A stretch of 64,000 nt of DNA from Streptomyces sp. ISL-1 (GCF_018614585.1 NZ_JAGGOI010000010.1:62001-126000); one strand, 5' to 3'; positions 6,989-16,996 are shown, counted from the stretch's first letter. Notes: generated by a model not told the origin, from the sequence alone. Numbers and translations: made by a program.

Positions 6989-8242
6989 ATGAGTACGGCC
7001 ACCGCTACGGCGGCGTCGCCCACCAAGAAGTGGGGTTCGGGTCTGTTCCAGGGCCTGCAGAAGGTCGGCCGAAGCCTGCAGCTGCCGATCGCCGTCCTGC
7101 CGGCGGCGGGCATCCTGCTGCGTCTGGGCCAGGACGACGTGTTCGGCAAGGACGGACTCGGCTGGAACAAGGTCGCCGCCGTCTTCGCCACAGCCGGTGA
7201 CGCCGTCTTCGCCAACCTTCCGCTGCTGTTCTGCATCGGCATCGCGATCGGCTTCGCCAAGAAGGCCGACGGCTCCACCGCGCTCGCCGCGCTCGTCGGA
7301 TTCCTGGTCTACAAGAACGTGCTCACGGCGTTCCCCATCACCGAGGCCAAGGTCCAGGCCGGCGCCGACATACCCGCGACCTACAACGACCCGAAGGTCT
7401 TCGGCGGCATCATCATGGGCCTGCTCGCCGCCGTCATCTGGCAGCGGTACCACCGCAAGAAGCTCGTCGACTGGCTCGGCTTCTTCAACGGCCGCCGGCT
7501 CGTACCGATCATCATGGCCTTCGTCGGCACGGCCATGGGCGTGCTGTTCGGCATCGTCTGGGAGCCCGTCGGCGCCGTCATCACCGACTTCGGTGAGTGG
7601 ATGACCGGTCTCGGCGCCGTCGGCGCCGGCATCTTCGGCGTCATCAACCGGGCGCTGCTGCCCATCGGTATGCACCAGTTCGTGAACACCGTGGCCTGGC
7701 AGGAGATCGGCTCCTTCAAGGACTCCGCCGGCCAGATGTGGCACGGCGACCTGCCGCGCTTCTTCCACGGCGACCCCACCGCCGGTCAGTTCATGTCGGG
7801 CTTCTTCCCGATCATGATGTTCGCCCTTCCGGCCGCCGCGCTCGCCATCGCGCACACGGCTCGCCCCGAGCGCCGCAAGGCCGTGATGGGCATGATGATG
7901 TCGCTCGCGCTGACGTCCTTCGTCACCGGCATCACCGAGCCGATCGAGTTCGCGTTCATGTTCATCGCGCCGCTCCTGTACGCCATACACGCGGTTCTGA
8001 CCGCTCTGTCCATGGCTATTACCTGGGCGCTCGGTGTGCATCACGGCTTCAGCTTCTCGGCCGGCGCGATCGACTACTTCCTGAACTGGGGACTCGCGAC
8101 CAAGCCATGGATGATCATTCCGATCGGCCTGGCGTTCGCGGCGATCTACTACACCGTCTTCCGCTTCGCGATCGTCAAGTTCAACCTCACCACCCCGGGC
8201 CGTGAGCCCGAGGAAGAGGTCGAGGACCTGACGAAGGCGTAG
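6989..8242 (+). CDS. nagE2: PTS GlcNAc EIIC permease NagE2
   Basis: 417 residues, closely similar along its whole length to NagE1 (shared GLQK-GRSLQLPIAVLPAAG, KKADGSTALAAL, WLGFFNGRRLVPI, TSFVTGITEPIEF, HHGFSFSAGAIDY). Integral membrane permease importing GlcNAc with phosphorylation by NagF. The ATG at 6989 follows GGAGGA; an in-frame upstream ATG at 6917 is ignored as it lacks such a site. Twin dre operators precede it, implying tight DasR repression and induction by amino sugars. In S. coelicolor NagE2 is the dominant GlcNAc transporter. It is probably a tandem duplicate of nagE1. Confidence 0.93.
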   Translation: MSTATATAASPTKKWGSGLFQGLQKVGRSLQLPIAVLPAAGILLRLGQDDVFGKDGLGWNKVAAVFATAGDAVFANLPLLFCIGIAIGFAKKADGSTALAALVGFLVYKNVLTAFPITEAKVQAGADIPATYNDPKVFGGIIMGLLAAVIWQRYHRKKLVDWLGFFNGRRLVPIIMAFVGTAMGVLFGIVWEPVGAVITDFGEWMTGLGAVGAGIFGVINRALLPIGMHQFVNTVAWQEIGSFKDSAGQMWHGDLPRFFHGDPTAGQFMSGFFPIMMFALPAAALAIAHTARPERRKAVMGMMMSLALTSFVTGITEPIEFAFMFIAPLLYAIHAVLTALSMAITWALGVHHGFSFSAGAIDYFLNWGLATKPWMIIPIGLAFAAIYYTVFRFAIVKFNLTTPGREPEEEVEDLTKA

Positions 8243-8249
8243 TCAGCGC

Positions 8250-8291
8250 AGAGGACTCAGCGCTGAGGACTCAGGCCGAGGACTCAGCGCC
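8250..8291. repeat. Imperfect 13-14-bp repeats just after the nagE2 stop
   Basis: Three copies of GAGGACTCAG followed by CGC, GCC or CGCC, starting 8 nt after the TAG stop. One copy carries TGA in CGCTGAGG. Similar in placement to the repeats at nagF and hppD. Confidence 0.75.
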
Positions 8292-8313
8292 AGGGACCCT
8301 CCGCTCAGCACGA

Positions 8314-8349
8314 AAGCCCCTGCCTTTCCACACGGAAGGGCAGGGGCTT
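8314..8349. terminator. Bidirectional terminator between nagE2 and the MBL-fold gene
   Basis: AAGCCCCTGCC (8314-8324) pairs with GGCAGGGGCTT (8339-8349), extended inside by TTCC/GGAA. It separates convergent genes. Confidence 0.8.
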
Positions 8350-8364
8350 CGGCCTGATACGGGA

Positions 8365-9117
8365 TCAGACCCGGTAGACCGCGCCCGGCACGGCCAGTTC
8401 CGCAGGGCCGCCGTAGACCAAGCGGGCGTCCGCCAGATTCTGCTGCCCGTCCGTCCACGGCGGGATGTGGGTGAGCACGAGCCGGCCCACGTCCGCGCGC
8501 TGGGCATGGGCGCCTGCCTCGCGGCCGTTGAGATGGAGGTCGGGGATGTTCTCCTTGCCGTGCGTGAACGACGCCTCGCAGAGGAACAGATCTGCGCCGT
8601 CCGCGAGTTCGTGCAGAGTCTCGCTGACGCCGGTGTCGCCGGAGTACGTCAGCGACTTGCCGGCGTGCTCCAGGCGGATGGCGTACGCCTCGACGGGGTG
8701 TCTCACCTTCTCCGTACGGACCGAGAACGGGCCGATGTCAAAGCTGCCCGCCTTCAGCGTGCGGAAGTCGAAGACCTCGCTCATGGAGGTGGCGGAGGGA
8801 GTGTCCGCGTACGCAGTGGTCAGGCGCTGCTCGGTGCCTTCCGGGCCGTACACCGGGAGGGCTTCGCAGCGGCCGCCGTCCTGACGGTAGTAGCGGGCCA
8901 CGAAATACCCGCACATGTCGATGCAGTGATCCGCATGAAGGTGACTGAGGAAGATCGCATCGAGGTCGTAGAGACCGATGTGGCGCTGCAGCTCGCCGAG
9001 GGCGCCGTTGCCCAAGTCGAGAAGCAGCCGGAAGCCGTCGGCCTCTACGAGGTAGCTCGAGCAGGCCGAATCCGCGGACGGAAACGACCCCGAGCAGCCG
9101 ACGACGGTGAGCTTCAT
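8365..9117 (-). CDS. Metallo-beta-lactamase-fold hydrolase (RNase Z/phosphodiesterase-like)
   Basis: 250 residues. The dinuclear metal motif H59-L-H61-A-D63-H64 is intact, with GCSGSFPS near the start and YSGDTG around the middle, as in tRNase Z-like and cyclic phosphodiesterase-like members. Another histidine sits in LTHIPPW near the end. The ATG at 9117 starts the first beta strand (KLTVVGCSG); the frame remains open to 9186 but that part is not family-like. Cytoplasmic, probably Zn-dependent; substrate not determined. It is convergent with nagE2 and divergent from the PemK-like gene. Confidence 0.9.
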   Translation of the reverse strand: MKLTVVGCSGSFPSADSACSSYLVEADGFRLLLDLGNGALGELQRHIGLYDLDAIFLSHLHADHCIDMCGYFVARYYRQDGGRCEALPVYGPEGTEQRLTTAYADTPSATSMSEVFDFRTLKAGSFDIGPFSVRTEKVRHPVEAYAIRLEHAGKSLTYSGDTGVSETLHELADGADLFLCEASFTHGKENIPDLHLNGREAGAHAQRADVGRLVLTHIPPWTDGQQNLADARLVYGGPAELAVPGAVYRV

Positions 9118-9295
9118 GGAGCTTGAACCTCCGTTGACGGGGAGGGCTGAATGAGGGTCGTGCGGTCTGTCGAGCGTAAGGCGCAAAAGGGCTGGTCGCT
9201 CCTCGGTGGCGGGCCGTTGTGGGGGAACTCACCTGCTCTGTCACCGGTTCGGAGGGAGCGCGCGCGTGTGACGGCGCGCCGGTACCGTCTGGAGT

Positions 9296-9760
9296 ATGGA
9301 CACGTCGTGGTGGCTCGCCGTTCTCGCCGTGGTGGTGATCGCGCTGGTCGCCACGGTGGTGGAGGGGCGCAGCCGGACCACCTCCCGCCGCCCCGGCGGC
9401 CGCGCCCGCCCGCCGGGCCGCCCGACGGGGCCCCTGCGCGGCCCCAAGCGGCGCCCCCGGCCGGGCGAGATCTGGTGGGCGAAGGTCCCGTACGAGGACG
9501 GCCCCGGGGCGAAGGACAGGCCGTGCCTGGTGCTGTCGGTACGCAGCGGGACGGCGCAGGTCGCGAAGATCACCAGCAAATATCACGACGAGAGTCCGGG
9601 TGTGATCTCACTGCCACCGGGGACGGTGGGGGACACGCGGGGACGGCCGAGCTTTCTGGAGACGAACGAGCTGCGCGATGTCCAGGTGCGGGAGTTCCGC
9701 CGGCGGGTGGGCGTGGTGCACCCCACGGTCTGGGACCAGGTGCGGCATCTGGCGGCGTGA
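9296..9760 (+). CDS. Membrane-anchored PemK/MazF-family protein
   Basis: 154 residues. An N-terminal transmembrane helix (about 5-22, WWLAVLAVVVIALVATVV) is followed by a basic, proline-rich linker (about 25-55) and then a PemK/MazF-like domain: RPGEIWWAKVPYEDG, KDRPCLVLSV, and VREFRRRVGVVHPTVWDQV. MazF-type proteins are usually mRNA interferases paired with an antitoxin. No antitoxin gene is adjacent, and the membrane anchor is unusual for a free toxin, so a housekeeping or domesticated role is possible. The fold call is sound; toxin activity is not shown. Confidence 0.8.
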   Translation: MDTSWWLAVLAVVVIALVATVVEGRSRTTSRRPGGRARPPGRPTGPLRGPKRRPRPGEIWWAKVPYEDGPGAKDRPCLVLSVRSGTAQVAKITSKYHDESPGVISLPPGTVGDTRGRPSFLETNELRDVQVREFRRRVGVVHPTVWDQVRHLAA

Positions 9761-9785
9761 GGCCCGGGCCGAAATCCGGCGGCGT

Positions 9786-9831
9786 GCCACTGGGGTACGT
9801 GGTGGCCGGCGCCCCCACGTACCCCAGTGGC
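9786..9831. terminator. Strong bidirectional terminator between pemK-like gene and cysM
   Basis: Perfect 17-bp stem: GCCACTGGGGTACGTGG (9786-9802) and its complement at 9815-9831, loop 12 nt, between convergent genes. Confidence 0.85.
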
Positions 9832-9846
9832 GTCGGCCGGGGGGCC

Positions 9847-11333
<1,487 letters not shown>

Positions 11334-11442
11334 GCGGTCATCGTAACGATTCCCCGTCCGGGTTCCGGAATGTGATCTCGCATGATGGACGATCCCTGCT
11401 CAGCATGCGGTCCCCGGGGGTGCCTCTGCCTGCGGGGCGCGC

Positions 11443-11865
11443 TCAGTACGCCTCTACGACCTTGACTTCTTCCTCGGTGATCTCGCCCTCCACGATGCGG
11501 AAGGAGCGGAACTGGAAGGGGCCCGCGTCATCGGCGTCGGCCGTGGATACCAGGACATAGTGGGCGCCCGGCTCGTTGGCGTACGAAATGTCCGTACGGG
11601 AGGGGTACGCCTCGGTCGCCGTGTGCGAGTGGTAGATGATGACCGGCTCCTCTTCGCGGTCGTCCAGCTCCCGGTAGAGCTTCAACAGGTCCGTCGAGTC
11701 GAACTCGTAGAACGTGGGCGAGCGGGCAGCGTTGAGCATCGGGATGAAGCGCTCGGGGCGGCCGCTGCCCTCGGGGCCCGCGACCACGCCACAGGCCTCG
11801 TCGGGGTGGTCGGCGCGGGCGTGCGCCACGATCTGGTCGAACAGGGCCTGGGTGAGGGTCAGCAT
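11443..11865 (-). CDS. mec: JAMM/MPN+ zinc metalloprotease (Mec-type)
   Basis: 140 residues. The JAMM zinc signature is complete: E23 (DEACG), H79-S-H81, then S89 and D92 (HSHTATEAYPSRTD). In M. tuberculosis the homologue Mec+ cuts cysteine from the CysO-Cys adduct. Here it may also remove the two-residue tail (MV) after GG of the carrier. It is upstream of the leader peptide, cysO and cysM on the same strand, with a terminator hairpin before it. The ATG at 11865 starts the conserved LTLTQALFDQIVAHA segment. Confidence 0.92.
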   Translation of the reverse strand: MLTLTQALFDQIVAHARADHPDEACGVVAGPEGSGRPERFIPMLNAARSPTFYEFDSTDLLKLYRELDDREEEPVIIYHSHTATEAYPSRTDISYANEPGAHYVLVSTADADDAGPFQFRSFRIVEGEITEEEVKVVEAY

Positions 11866-11885
11866 GTGCGACAGGATAAGCAGAA

Positions 11886-11922
11886 GGGCCGGCCTGTACC
11901 GAGGAGTGGTACAGGCCGGCCC
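11886..11922. terminator. Perfect hairpin between amino-acid permease and JAMM gene
   Basis: Fifteen-base arms, GGGCCGGCCTGTACC (11886-11900) and its complement (11908-11922), with a 7-nt loop. It ends the permease transcript, which runs leftwards. Confidence 0.88.
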
Positions 11923-11960
11923 GAATGCTGGACGTCAGCGCTCGCGTTCAGCGCTCCCGG

Positions 11961-13418
11961 TCACCGCAGGGGCCGCCGGCGCTTGCGGTCGGCCTTGGTG
12001 AAGGCCGCGCTCTGCGGGTTGCGCTTCTTCAGGACCAGGAACGACACGGAGAGGAGCAGGCCCCACAGCGGCGCGCAGTACAGCGAGATCCGCGCGTCCT
12101 TGTCGATGCCCATCATCACGATGACCATGCAGATGAACAGGAGCGCGAACCAGCTGGTGTACGGGGCGCCGGGCGCCTTGAAGGTGGACTGCGGCAGCTC
12201 GCCGCGGTCCGCCTTGGCCCGGTAGCGGATCTGGCAGACCAGGATCATGATCCAGGCCCACATGCCGGAGATGGTCGCGAAGGAGACGACGTAGTTGAAG
12301 GCCTCGCCCGGAGCCTTGTAGTTGATCCAGACGCCGACCAGCATCAGCGCGGCGGAGAAGGTCGTGCCGATCAGCGGCAGGCCGTTCTTCGTCAGCTTGG
12401 TGAAGGCCTTCGGGCCCTGCCCGTTGAGTGCCAGGTCACGCAGCATGCGGCCGGTGGAGTACATACCGGAGTTGCAGGAGGAGAGCGCGGCCGTCAGCAC
12501 GACGAAGTTGACGATCGCGGCGCCGATGCCGAGGCCCATCTCCTCGAAGGCGGCGACGAACGGCGATACGCCCGGCTGGAAGTGGGTCCAGGGGACCACC
12601 GACAGGATCATGATCAGCGCGCCGACGTAGAAGACGGCGATACGCCACGGCACGGTGTTGATGGCCTTGGGCAGAGTCTTCTTCGGGTCCTTGGACTCGC
12701 CGGCGGTGACGCCGACCAGTTCGACGGCGAGGAAGGCGAACATCACGAGCTGCAGGGTCATCAGCGTGCCGCCGAGGCCCTTGGGGAAGAAGCCGCCGTC
12801 GGACCACAGGTGGGTGACGGACGCGGTGTCACCTGCGTCGGAGAAGCCGATCGTGAGCACACCGGCGCAGATCAGGATCATGCCGATGATGGCCGTCACC
12901 TTGACCATCGAGAACCAGAACTCCAGCTCACCGAAGAGCTTCACGGAGATGAGGTTCGCGCCGTAGAGGATGACGGTGAAGACCAGCGCGGAGAGCCATT
13001 GCGGAATGTCCCACCAGTACGTCATGTACGTGGCGGCCGCGGTGACCTCGGTGATGCCGGTGACGACCCAGAAGAGCCAGTACGTCCATCCGGTGACGAA
13101 GCCCGCGAAGGGGCCGACGAACTCACGCGCGTACTCGGAAAAGGACCCCGACACCGGGCGGTACATGAGCAGCTCGCCCAGGGCCCGCATGATGAAGAAG
13201 ATGACCAGGCCCGCAATGGCGTAGGCCAGGATGAGACTGGGGCCGGCCTTGGAGATGCCCTTGCCCGCGCCGAGGAAGAGGCCGGTGCCGATGGCCCCGC
13301 CGATCGCGATCATCTGGATCTGACGAGCACCCAGTCCGCGCTGGTAACCCTCGTCCGAATCTGCCGCGGACCCCGCGGCCTCATTGCCGTCGTGCTCGTC
13401 GACCTGCAGTGAGGTCAT
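11961..13418 (-). CDS. Amino-acid permease (APC superfamily)
   Basis: 485 residues with about 12 hydrophobic helices. The first helix contains the APC substrate motif AIGGAIGTGLFLGAGKGI, followed by PSLILAYAIAGLV and RALGELLMY. The final segment is basic (RKRRRPLR). Probably an H+-coupled uptake system for neutral or aromatic amino acids or GABA; the exact substrate cannot be read. The ATG at 13418 was chosen because AAAGGG stands 8 nt upstream; a second in-frame ATG lies 7 codons earlier. The cytosolic N-terminus of about 35 residues is acidic. Terminated by a perfect hairpin. Confidence 0.9.
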   Translation of the reverse strand: MTSLQVDEHDGNEAAGSAADSDEGYQRGLGARQIQMIAIGGAIGTGLFLGAGKGISKAGPSLILAYAIAGLVIFFIMRALGELLMYRPVSGSFSEYAREFVGPFAGFVTGWTYWLFWVVTGITEVTAAATYMTYWWDIPQWLSALVFTVILYGANLISVKLFGELEFWFSMVKVTAIIGMILICAGVLTIGFSDAGDTASVTHLWSDGGFFPKGLGGTLMTLQLVMFAFLAVELVGVTAGESKDPKKTLPKAINTVPWRIAVFYVGALIMILSVVPWTHFQPGVSPFVAAFEEMGLGIGAAIVNFVVLTAALSSCNSGMYSTGRMLRDLALNGQGPKAFTKLTKNGLPLIGTTFSAALMLVGVWINYKAPGEAFNYVVSFATISGMWAWIMILVCQIRYRAKADRGELPQSTFKAPGAPYTSWFALLFICMVIVMMGIDKDARISLYCAPLWGLLLSVSFLVLKKRNPQSAAFTKADRKRRRPLR

Positions 13419-13847
13419 GGTGATGCGCCCTTTCTCCATGCCGGTCCGCGCCCGCCGCATCTGCCGCGCGACTGCGGACCAGGTCCTGATCCCCCCGGAT
13501 ATGGATGGAGTGCTGCCGACGGTCAGCCGGCTCAAGCGCCCCTGGGAACATGGGTGTCGTCCCGCAGCGGTCGTGAAGATTTATCACGCCGGCAACATCG
13601 ATCCATCCAGGAGACGTGGCACACACCACACGAAGAAGCGGACAAACGTTTTTCGACGCCGCAATCCAAGGCGCCGTGGTGACATGATCGTTATCCGGAT
13701 TTGAGTGTCCGTTGAGCGAACATCAGAGGACGCAGGAAGGGACAACTCAGGACATCGGAGCCGCCCGGGACACCCGGGCTCAGGGCAGCAGAAACCAGGG
13801 CAGCAGAAACCAGGGCAGCAGCCGGGACTGGGGGCCGGCATCGGCGC
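13419..13847. other. Intergenic region with a 15-bp repeat at the DUF2017 3' end
   Basis: No gene seen in this 429-bp gap. At 13781-13821 the unit CAGGGCAGCAGAAAC occurs twice, plus 11 bases of a third copy. On the minus strand each unit reads CTGCTGCCCTG, resembling the last codons and stop of the DUF2017 gene (CTGATGCCCTGA). A small inverted repeat CCCGGG-ACA-CCCGGG lies at 13765-13779. The rest must hold the permease promoter. Confidence 0.7.
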
Positions 13848-14441
13848 TCAGGGCATCAGGGTCTCGACGAGCGTCTCCTGGAGCGCGCCGAGCCAGAGAT
13901 ACGCCATCACCATCGGCTTGCGCGGGTCGGAGTCGGGCAGCCGGTACAACTCACCGCTCTCGTCCTCGTCGCTGACCTGAAGACGGGTACCGATGGTCAG
14001 GCGCAGGTCGTTGAGCGCTCCGAGCCAGTGCAGGCAGTCGTCGGCGGTCAGCTTCAGGACGGCGCCACCCTCGCCGGCCGAGGCCAGCGAGTCGAGGGTG
14101 CGCACGAGCGCGAGCGCGTCGTCGCGCTTGCGGGAGCGCAGGTCGTTCTCGGTGAAGCGCCTGAACTCCGCACAGGCGGCGAGCAGTTCCTCGTCCTCCT
14201 TGTCGGCGCCGGGACCTCCGTAAGCCTCCGGGAAGAGGCGGGCCAGCGCCGGGTCGGTCGGCGGCTCGCTCGGCCCCTCCGAGAACAGCGCGGCCAACGG
14301 GTCCTCGCCCTCCACCGGCTCGTCGCCGGGCCCGATCAGCTCTAGCAGCTGTACGGCCAGCGAGCGCAGGATGGAGATCTCGACCTCGTCGAGCGCGACG
14401 GCGGCGCCGCCGCCGGGAATCGGCTCGAAGTGCCCGGACAT
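13848..14441 (-). CDS. DUF2017 family protein
   Basis: 197 residues, cytoplasmic, rich in acidic residues. It matches DUF2017 by the start GHFEPIPGGGAAVALDEVEISILRS (in parts), the central ENDLRSRKRDDALALVRTLD and the C-terminal LTADDCLHWLGALNDLRLTIG. Its ATG overlaps the clpS stop by one base (TGATG), and this clpS-DUF2017 pairing is constant in actinobacteria, suggesting a role linked to ClpS or to ClpCP proteolysis. The function is not known. Confidence 0.88.
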   Translation of the reverse strand: MSGHFEPIPGGGAAVALDEVEISILRSLAVQLLELIGPGDEPVEGEDPLAALFSEGPSEPPTDPALARLFPEAYGGPGADKEDEELLAACAEFRRFTENDLRSRKRDDALALVRTLDSLASAGEGGAVLKLTADDCLHWLGALNDLRLTIGTRLQVSDEDESGELYRLPDSDPRKPMVMAYLWLGALQETLVETLMP

Positions 14442-14755
14442 CAGATGCGGTCCTGGGACAGCGTCGCCCACAGCCCGTAACCGTGCATCGCCTGCACGTC
14501 GCGCTCCATCTCCTCGCGGCTGCCGCTGGAGACGATGGCGCGTCCCTTGTGATGGACGTCGAGCATCAGCTTGTGCGCCTTGTCCTTGGAGTAGCCGAAA
14601 TAGGCCTGGAAGACATAGGTGACGTAGCTCATCAGGTTGACCGGGTCGTTGTGGACGAGCGTCACCCACGGCACGTCGGGCTCGGGCACGGCGAAGGTCT
14701 CCTCCGCCGACTCTGTGCGTTCGATCTCTGTGGGAGCAACACTCACCTGGTCCAT
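14441..14755 (-). CDS. clpS: ATP-dependent Clp protease adaptor ClpS
   Basis: 104 residues. Adaptor that hands N-degron substrates to ClpC/ClpA. The conserved core [19 protein letters not shown] and the later HHKGRAIV, with [15 protein letters not shown] near the end, define the family; the N-D-P and the H residues line the N-degron pocket. The ATG at 14755 is preferred over an in-frame TTG at 14767 because GGTGG precedes it. Co-translated with DUF2017 downstream. Divergent from pncB with a long palindrome between. Confidence 0.93.
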   Translation of the reverse strand: MDQVSVAPTEIERTESAEETFAVPEPDVPWVTLVHNDPVNLMSYVTYVFQAYFGYSKDKAHKLMLDVHHKGRAIVSSGSREEMERDVQAMHGYGLWATLSQDRI

Positions 14756-14791
14756 GCTGCCACCCAAGGGGGCTCATCGCACAAACGACCC

Positions 14792-14820
14792 GCACATCTC
14801 GTCACATTGACGAGATGTGC
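14792..14820. promoter_or_regulatory. 29-bp perfect palindrome between clpS and pncB (candidate operator)
   Basis: GCACATCTCGTCA (14792-14804), spacer CAT, then the exact complement (14808-14820). It ends 15 nt before the pncB ATG and 37 nt from the clpS start. It is too close to the ATG for a terminator, so a repressor site or mRNA hairpin controlling pncB is more likely. No known regulator recognised. Confidence 0.6.
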
Positions 14821-14835
14821 GATAGCATCCGGCAT

Positions 14836-16164
14836 ATGAACCCTGCGGACCTCGGGCTGCCGGTGGACGTTCCGTCGACGGCGCTCTTCACCGACCAGTA
14901 CGAGCTCACGATGCTCCAGGCGGCACTCAAGTCCGGTACCGCCGATCGCCGATCCGTCTTCGAGGTTTTCACCCGCAGGCTCCCCGAGGGCCGGCGGTAC
15001 GGCGTCGTGGCCGGCACCGGCCGGGTGCTCGACGCCGTCGAGAACTTCTGCTTCGACGCGGGCCTGCTGGACTTTCTGAAAGAGCGGAAGATCGTCGACG
15101 AGCCGACCCTGCGGTGGCTCGCCTCCTACCGCTTCAGCGGCGACATCTGGGGCTACCCGGAGGGCGAGGTCTACTTCCCGGGCTCGCCGATCCTGCGGGT
15201 CGAGGGCACCTTCGCCGAGTGCGTGCTGCTCGAGACCGTCGCCCTGTCGATCCTCAACCACGACTCGGCGATCGCGGCCGCGGCCTCCCGGATGTCGACG
15301 GCGGCGGGCGGGCGCAGGCTGATCGAGATGGGCGCACGGCGTACGCACGAGCTCGCCGCGGTGGCGTCGGCCCGCGCGGCCTACATCGGCGGCTTCAACT
15401 CAACCTCGGACCTGGCGGCGGGCTTCCGGTACGCCATTCCGACAGTGGGCACCAGCGCGCACGCCTTCACCCTGCTGCACGACAGCGAGCGCGACGCCTT
15501 CCGGGCGCAGGTCGACTCGCACGGCCGGGGCACGACGCTGCTGGTCGACACCTACGACGTGGCCGAGGCCGTCCGTACCGCCGTGGACATCGCCGGTCCC
15601 GAGCTCGGTGCCGTACGCATCGACTCCGGGGACCTGCTGCTGGTCGCCCACCGGGTGCGGCAGCAGCTGGACGAGCTCGGCGCGACCGGAACCAAGATCG
15701 TGGTCACCTCGGACCTGGACGAGTACGCCATCGCCTCGCTGGCCGCGGCGCCGGTGGACGCGTACGGCGTGGGAACACAACTGGTGACCGGCAGCGGGCA
15801 CCCCACCTGCTCGATGGTCTACAAACTGGTCGCCAGGTCCGTGTCCGCCGACCCCAAGGCTCCGCTGGTGCCGGTCGCGAAGAAGTCGCTGGGCGGCAAG
15901 ACCTCCATCGGCGGCCGCAAGTGGGCAGCGCGCCGGCTGGACGCGGACGGGGTCGCCGAGGCGGAGGTCATCTGGGTCGACACCGTGCCGCCGGGGCTGG
16001 CTGACCGGCAGCTGCTGGTGGAGCTGGTCAAGGGCGGCGAGGTCGTCGCCCGCGAGCCGCTGGACGCGGTGCGCGAGCGGCACATCGCGGCGCGGGCCGG
16101 GCTGCCGATCTCGGCGATGCAGCTGTCCAAGGGCGAGCCGGTCCTGCCCACGGAGTACGTATGA
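14836..16164 (+). CDS. pncB: Nicotinate phosphoribosyltransferase
   Basis: 442 residues. Converts nicotinate and PRPP to nicotinate mononucleotide in NAD salvage. Diagnostic parts: TDQYELTMLQAAL at the start, FEVFTRRLPEGRRYGVVAG, SILNHDSAIAAAASRM, a conserved histidine in GTSAHAFTLLH, and VRIDSGDLLLVAHRVR. The ATG at 14836 is close to the palindrome, so the transcript is probably leaderless or very short-leadered. pncA follows in the same direction after about 135 bp, forming an NAD-salvage pair: PncA makes nicotinate, PncB uses it. Confidence 0.96.
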   Translation: MNPADLGLPVDVPSTALFTDQYELTMLQAALKSGTADRRSVFEVFTRRLPEGRRYGVVAGTGRVLDAVENFCFDAGLLDFLKERKIVDEPTLRWLASYRFSGDIWGYPEGEVYFPGSPILRVEGTFAECVLLETVALSILNHDSAIAAAASRMSTAAGGRRLIEMGARRTHELAAVASARAAYIGGFNSTSDLAAGFRYAIPTVGTSAHAFTLLHDSERDAFRAQVDSHGRGTTLLVDTYDVAEAVRTAVDIAGPELGAVRIDSGDLLLVAHRVRQQLDELGATGTKIVVTSDLDEYAIASLAAAPVDAYGVGTQLVTGSGHPTCSMVYKLVARSVSADPKAPLVPVAKKSLGGKTSIGGRKWAARRLDADGVAEAEVIWVDTVPPGLADRQLLVELVKGGEVVAREPLDAVRERHIAARAGLPISAMQLSKGEPVLPTEYV

Positions 16165-16300
16165 CACAGTCCGCGTGAACGCCGCCCGAAGCCCTCTCCC
16201 GCAAGGCGGCCGGAGTCTCTAGGCTCAGTACATCCGCCGGCCGTACATCCGCTCGCCGCCCGCAGATCTCCCGCCGAACCCCCATCGAAGGACACCCGCC

Positions 16301-16885
16301 ATGCACCGCGCCTTGATCGTCGTGGACGTTCAGAACGACTTCTGTGAGGGCGGCAGCCTCGCGGTGGCGGGGGGTGCCGAAGTCGCTGCCGCCATCACGG
16401 ACCTGGTGGGCCAGGCGTCGGCGGGCTACCGCCATGTCGTCGCCACGCGCGACCTCCACATCGAGCCGGGGGGCCATTTCTCGGAGCACCCGGACTACGT
16501 CAGGACCTGGCCGCCCCACTGCGTCGCCGGCACGGAGGGCGTCGGCTTCCACCCGAACTTCGCACCGGCGGTCGCGTCGGGCGCGATCGACACGGTCTTC
16601 GACAAGGGCGCGTACGCGGCTGCGTACAGCGGCTTCGAGGGCGCGGACGAGAACGGCACGATGCTGGCGACATGGCTGCGGGCGCGTGAGGTCTCCGAGG
16701 TCGACGTGGTCGGCATCGCGACGGACCACTGCGTACGGGCGACGGCGCTGGACGCGGTGCGGGAGGGCTTCACGACGCATGTGCTGCTCGACCTGACCGC
16801 GGGCGTCTCCGAGGAGACGACTCACAGGGCGCTGGAGGAACTGCGGGCGGCGGGCGTGGAGCTGTCCGGCAAGCCGGTGGTGTGA
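16301..16885 (+). CDS. pncA: Nicotinamidase (isochorismatase-fold)
   Basis: 194 residues. Hydrolyses nicotinamide to nicotinate. Catalytic triad D9 (VVDVQNDF), K102 (FDKGAY) and C144 (TDHCVRATA) are all present; metal-ligand residues D51, H53 and H59 keep the normal spacing. The same enzyme activates pyrazinamide in mycobacteria. It follows pncB on the same strand. AAGGA precedes the ATG by 7 nt. A GC-rich hairpin follows the stop. Confidence 0.95.
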   Translation: MHRALIVVDVQNDFCEGGSLAVAGGAEVAAAITDLVGQASAGYRHVVATRDLHIEPGGHFSEHPDYVRTWPPHCVAGTEGVGFHPNFAPAVASGAIDTVFDKGAYAAAYSGFEGADENGTMLATWLRAREVSEVDVVGIATDHCVRATALDAVREGFTTHVLLDLTAGVSEETTHRALEELRAAGVELSGKPVV

Positions 16886-16886
16886 C

Positions 16887-16996
16887 CGGGGGCTTCGTCC
16901 CCGGACCCCGCTTCTCAATCGCCGGAGGGGCTCAATGTTCGGCCCGACCGGCATGTTCGGCCCGACCGGCGAAAATCGAGCCCGTCCGGCGATTGA
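16887..16996. repeat. Terminator hairpin plus long-range inverted repeat after pncA
   Basis: CCGGGG/TCCCCGG (16887-16905) forms a tight hairpin directly after pncA. Then TCAATCGCCGG-AGGGGCTC (16915-16933) and GAGCCCGTCCGGCGATTGA (16978-16996) are inverted copies of an element common in Streptomyces intergenic regions. The 18-bp unit GTTCGGCCCGACCGGCAT occurs twice between the arms (about 16937-16970), so the palindrome has been split by sequence that encodes the end of the next gene. Confidence 0.65.

Noticed and set aside
9200..9300. Antitoxin gene for the PemK-like protein
   Set aside because: No small acidic ORF with a ribosome site adjoins the gene on either side.
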